From positions 5,270,001 to 5,334,000 of the forward strand of contig NZ_CP022736.1 of assembly GCF_002257565.1 (NCBI RefSeq): a stretch of 64,000 bases of DNA, in the 5' to 3' direction. Made by a program: the position numbers and the translations under genes. This document shows positions 60,522 to 64,000 of the stretch, piece by piece (within the stretch, counting starts at the first letter, position 1; each line of letters starts with the position of its first letter). This stretch comes from Herbaspirillum sp. meg3 (GTDB taxonomy: Bacteria > Pseudomonadota > Gammaproteobacteria > Burkholderiales > Burkholderiaceae_D). Below the pieces are notes generated by a model, which ran no database searches, was not told the origin of the DNA, and worked only from the letters and a program-made list of their open reading frames with translations.

Positions 60522-62936
60522 TCAGAAGTCAACTTGCGCTGACAGCACGAAAGTGCGGCCGGATGAGGTGCCGACATATCCGTTCTGCATCACCCAGTAG
60601 TTCTTGTCGAACAGGTTTTCGATGTTGGCGCGATAGGTCACGACCTGGCCGGCGGTCTTGGTGATGTAGCGGGCACCTGCATCAACGCGGGTCCACCCCG
60701 GTACCTTCAGTGCATTCGTGTTGTTGTACCACATGGAGCCGGTGCGGGTAACACGGGTGTTCAACGCCAGTCCTTGCAGCCAGGGCGTATCCCAATCCAG
60801 GCCCAGGTTGAAGTTGTTGCCCGGCACCGCGCCGACTTCCTTGCCGTCGGTTGCGCCGCCTGCGGTGTGCGATTGCACGGTATCAAAGAAAGTGGCGCTG
60901 GCGTTAAAACGCAGTCCTCGCAGGATCTCGCCGTAGCCCGCCAACTCCAGACCGCGGATGCGCGCGCGGCCATTTTGAGTGGCGTATGTCAAGCCGTTGA
61001 TGACCTCGGTGGAGCTGTTCTTTTGCTCAATCTGGAACACGGCGGCAGTGGTCGTGACGCGCCCCCAGTCGACCTTGGCGCCGGTTTCATATTGCTTGGA
61101 CTTGGACGGTGCGAAAGCCTGACCTGCGTTGGCATATTGGGCACCGGCAAAGCCGCCGGCTGTCAGTGCCGCCGTATAGTTGGCGTACAGAGACAGGCTT
61201 TCGACCGGTTTGACGACAACACCCAATACCGGCGAAATGGCTGTCGTGTTGGAAGTCTGTGAAGCGGTCGTCAGGCTGTGGTTATAGACCTGCTGGCGAC
61301 GCAGGCCGGCGCTGATGCGCAAGCGGTCGTCGAACATCTGCAGCGTATCGGTCAACGCAAAGCTGGTCAGACGGGTCTGACTTTGTGGCGTTTCCGTGCC
61401 ACGGGCAAAGTTGATCGCGCCCAGCGACACCGGCGTATACAGATTCGACGTCACGCTTGTCGGCGACATCTGATAGAAGTAGTCGGTCTGCTGATCGAGC
61501 ATGTTGGCGCCCGCGATCAGCGTGTGCTTGATGCCGCCGGTGTTGAAGCGCGTGCGCAGGCCGACGTCCGCTGAGGTGGAGGTCACCTTCTGGTCGTAGT
61601 AACCGTTGGTCACGCTGGTAGCGCCCTGCACTGTCGTGATCGTCGCTCGCGGGAAGTTCTGTGCCGACTGGGCCACGTGATAACCGACGGCGCCGTAGGC
61701 GGTCAGCGTGTCGTTGATGTCAACTTCCAGACGGGACGCAACTGCCTTGTCGTCCGACTGCATGGTGTTGCCGGGATACAGGTTCGTCTTGCCCGACGGT
61801 GCATCCGGTACGGAAGTCAGGCCGGTTCCCAGGCTGAACTGTGGACGGAAGTTACGCGTGTCTTCGTGCTGGGTGTAGGCATCCAGACTCCAGCGCACGC
61901 GGCTGCCGTTGTAGTCGAGACCCACCGAACCCATGCTTTGCTGCTGGTTGCTGCCGGACAGGCCGGTGTTACCGTCGGCGTACAGCGCATTGACGCGGAT
62001 ACCCCATTCCTGGTTCTCACCGAAACGACGGCCGATGTCGCCCTTCAGGCCGAACTGTGAATTGGATAAGTACGTCGCCGTCACGCTGGAAATCGGATCT
62101 TCGTGCGCACGCTTGGAGACCAGATTGACCGCCCCGCCGACACCGCCGGCCGGCCCCATGCCGTACATCAGCGTGCCAGGCCCCTTCAGTACTTCGATGC
62201 GCTCCACCATCGCGATAGGCATGCGGGTCAGCGGCACCATGCCGTACAAGCCATTGAACGCCACATCGTTGGCCGACATCGTGAAGCCGCGGATCTGATA
62301 GCTGTCACCAAAGCCACCGTTGCCGTTGGTGTTGCGTACGGAGGCGTCATTGGCGATCACGTCGCCGATTGCGCGCGCCTGCACGTCTTCGATGCCTTGG
62401 GAGGTGTAGTTGGTGGTGCTGAACGGCGTGTCCATCACACTGGCGGTACCCAGCACGCCCAGACTACCGCCGCGCGCGACCAGGCCACCGGCATAGGGTG
62501 CTGTGGGATCGGCGCTTTCGGTGAGCGTGACGGTGGGCAGTACCGCATTGCTGTTGCTACCGGTTGTCGTCGTCGCAGCCAGTGCGTAGCCGCCGTCGGT
62601 GTTTTTCACCGCTTGCAAGCCGGAACCGGTCAGCAGCGTGGCGAAACCTTCGGTTACGGTATAGCGGCCGGACAGGCCGGTGGTCTGACGGTCATGGGTC
62701 ATCGCCGGATCGAACGAGAGCAGGACGCCGGCGCGGCGGGCGAAGCTGTTGAGGACGCGGTCCAGCGGACCGGCTGGAATGTCGTAAGCCTGGCGCTGAT
62801 TGTCGGCGACTTGCGCTTGCAGGCTTGCCATCGGCATGGCGAAGGCAGCCATTACGGCCAATCGGGCCAAGGTCGGGCGAGATGGAAAACTGGATGAGAG
62901 GCGGGCTGAAAAGCGGGAACGGGTCAGGGTATTCAT
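60522..62936 (-). CDS. TonB-dependent siderophore receptor with STN domain
   Basis: 804-residue outer-membrane receptor. A signal peptide (1-42) is followed by a secretin/TonB N-terminal (STN) signalling domain (about 45-120; LDRVLNSFARRAGVLLSFDP), which talks to a FecR-type anti-sigma regulator, then a plug domain (SVMDTPFSTTNYTSQGIEDVQ, with the RIEVLKGPGTLMYG segment) and a 22-strand barrel ending in the aromatic strand FVLSAQVDF. The FhuE/FoxA-like layout fits a hydroxamate- or ferrioxamine-type siderophore, which is inference. A FecR gene lies immediately upstream in transcription, so cell-surface signalling regulates it. Confidence 0.92.
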   Translation of the reverse strand: MNTLTRSRFSARLSSSFPSRPTLARLAVMAAFAMPMASLQAQVADNQRQAYDIPAGPLDRVLNSFARRAGVLLSFDPAMTHDRQTTGLSGRYTVTEGFATLLTGSGLQAVKNTDGGYALAATTTTGSNSNAVLPTVTLTESADPTAPYAGGLVARGGSLGVLGTASVMDTPFSTTNYTSQGIEDVQARAIGDVIANDASVRNTNGNGGFGDSYQIRGFTMSANDVAFNGLYGMVPLTRMPIAMVERIEVLKGPGTLMYGMGPAGGVGGAVNLVSKRAHEDPISSVTATYLSNSQFGLKGDIGRRFGENQEWGIRVNALYADGNTGLSGSNQQQSMGSVGLDYNGSRVRWSLDAYTQHEDTRNFRPQFSLGTGLTSVPDAPSGKTNLYPGNTMQSDDKAVASRLEVDINDTLTAYGAVGYHVAQSAQNFPRATITTVQGATSVTNGYYDQKVTSTSADVGLRTRFNTGGIKHTLIAGANMLDQQTDYFYQMSPTSVTSNLYTPVSLGAINFARGTETPQSQTRLTSFALTDTLQMFDDRLRISAGLRRQQVYNHSLTTASQTSNTTAISPVLGVVVKPVESLSLYANYTAALTAGGFAGAQYANAGQAFAPSKSKQYETGAKVDWGRVTTTAAVFQIEQKNSSTEVINGLTYATQNGRARIRGLELAGYGEILRGLRFNASATFFDTVQSHTAGGATDGKEVGAVPGNNFNLGLDWDTPWLQGLALNTRVTRTGSMWYNNTNALKVPGWTRVDAGARYITKTAGQVVTYRANIENLFDKNYWVMQNGYVGTSSGRTFVLSAQVDF

Positions 62937-63073
62937 ACGGTTTTAAAGTAATTGGCAAGGGTGCTACCAGGTAAACCGAACGAGCCGCTAAAACCTGCAG
63001 AAGAAATTGAAAAAATTTTCGAGTTACTTATTTCCGGCCTTGCTCTGACCTTCTCCGCCTTTAAGTCTCGTGC

Positions 63074-64000
63074 TTAAGTCTTGTCCCGTGGACGCAACGT
63101 GATCCAGTAAGCAGTGAAGGTGTCGATTTGCACCGGCAAAGTCCGCCCGATTGCGGCCAGGATGCGTGCAGGCTGGTCGAGGGGAAATACGCCCGAGATC
63201 GGCAAGTTGGCGATGGCCGGATCGCAGCGCAGCTTGCCCGGCATGTTGCGATCCAGTTCAGCTACCAGTTCGCCCAGCGGCATGCGGTCGGCCACGATGA
63301 AGCCATCGGTCCAGGCCACGGCATCTTCATTGGCCGGCGACAAGTCACCGATCAGTCCCTGTCCGTTGAACAAGCCTTGATGTCCGGCGTCGATGCGAAC
63401 GGCTCGGTGGCCGCTGGATATACCGGCGGGCTGGAATTCCACCGCACCTTCGAACACTGCGATCCGCATGCCGGCCTCGCTGTCGCGCACCTGGAAACGC
63501 GTACCAAGCGCGCGCGCCTGGCCCAAGCGGGTATGAACCACGAAGGGGCGATATCCGCGATCGTTTTCCTTCGCCGTGCTAATCAGCACTTCGCCTCGGT
63601 GCAAGCGCACTACGCGGCGTTGTTCGTCAAAGGCCGTATCGATGGCGGTGGCTGTATTGAGTTCCACCGCGGTGCCGTCGGCCAGCACCACGCGCCGATG
63701 CTCGCCGGCTTCGGTGGAGTATTCGGCCATCAACGCCGACCACGGGACGACATCACTGCCACCGGCGACCAGCACGCCGACGCCCATGGCTACACACAAA
63801 GTCTTCAGGGCGAAGCGGCGGTTATGCCGGTGCCGGGTATCGCCTGCACCGATGCTGCCGTGGGCCAGCGCGCGAGGCAACGTCGCAATGCGGTCACTGA
63901 GCGATTGCAGCCGCTGCCAGGCCTGCTCGTGGCGTGCTTCTTCAGCACGCCAGCGGCGGCAGGCTTCGCGTTCTTGTTCGGTGGCCGCGCCGGATTGCAA
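63074..64000 (-). CDS. FecR-family anti-sigma/sensor protein (5' partial)
   Basis: At least 308 residues of a FecR protein, cut at its N-terminus by the window end. The start has the DUF4880-type helices (ACRRWRAEEARHEQAWQRLQ), a single membrane helix near residue 75 (TLCVAMGVGVLVAGG) and the periplasmic FecR domain (RVVLADGTAVELNTATAI, then RVVRLHRGEVLIS), ending in the DUF4974 segment ILAAIGRTLPVQIDTF. It senses the STN domain of the adjacent receptor and passes the signal to an ECF sigma factor, presumably encoded just outside the window. Confidence 0.9.
   Translation of the reverse strand: MQSGAATEQEREACRRWRAEEARHEQAWQRLQSLSDRIATLPRALAHGSIGAGDTRHRHNRRFALKTLCVAMGVGVLVAGGSDVVPWSALMAEYSTEAGEHRRVVLADGTAVELNTATAIDTAFDEQRRVVRLHRGEVLISTAKENDRGYRPFVVHTRLGQARALGTRFQVRDSEAGMRIAVFEGAVEFQPAGISSGHRAVRIDAGHQGLFNGQGLIGDLSPANEDAVAWTDGFIVADRMPLGELVAELDRNMPGKLRCDPAIANLPISGVFPLDQPARILAAIGRTLPVQIDTFTAYWITLRPRDKT

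Overview
The window looks like a chromosomal segment of a betaproteobacterium, most likely Burkholderiales and Oxalobacteraceae-like (Herbaspirillum/Collimonas type). This rests on gene content and a GC-rich, GCG/CTG-rich codon style, not on any marker gene. No rRNA, tRNA or CRISPR array was seen. About 60 protein genes can be supported, plus insertion sequences, terminators, operator-like palindromes and one short dispersed repeat family.

Region 1 (1-6.3 kb) is ordinary chromosome. It holds a split YeeE/YedE sulfur transporter, an unknown protein, a periplasmic solute-binding protein, a GNAT acetyltransferase, a GST with a divergent TetR regulator and twin operators, and an exported DUF4189-type protein.

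Region 2 (6.3-34 kb) is accessory and on average more AT-rich. From 6.3 to 14.9 kb mostly single genes (unknown protein, GNAT, serine hydrolase, a LysR-controlled dehydrogenase module, small unknown protein, gamma-glutamylcyclotransferase) are each followed by a 24-bp repeat whose conserved core is CGGCCAG. Two IS1111-type IS110-family elements and a truncated IS21 element follow (14.9-18.3 kb). Next comes a complete contact-dependent inhibition locus read on the minus strand (18.4-30.7 kb): a TpsB/CdiB transporter, a 3335-residue CdiA with a C-terminal DNA/RNA non-specific nuclease, and a YezG/DUF600-type immunity gene overlapping it by 4 bp. Beyond it lie an unknown gene with a colicin-immunity-like C-terminus, a paralogue of the unknown gene at 7 kb, more copies of the 24-bp repeat and small unknown genes.

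Region 3 (34-64 kb) returns to housekeeping and metabolic genes. These include an SDR, an XenA-like old yellow enzyme with a divergent ArsR regulator, and a GntR-controlled amino-acid uptake and catabolism cluster (HAD hydrolase, solute-binding protein, PLP ammonia-lyase, VOC protein). They continue with a spore-coat-U pilin-like protein, hutG, metR/metE, two SDRs with a divergent GlxA-type AraC regulator, a DJ-1/PfpI protein, a MocR regulator, an AhpD-like protein and a persulfide dioxygenase-rhodanese fusion. A Na/Pi cotransporter overlapping a JmjC-like protein, a chemoreceptor, an M29-like protein and a TonB siderophore receptor with an upstream FecR gene (cut by the window end) complete the region.

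The best candidates for something not fully described are the repeat-tagged single-gene units, the paralogous unknown proteins flanking the IS/CDI block, and the predicted guide-RNA regions of the two IS110-family elements.
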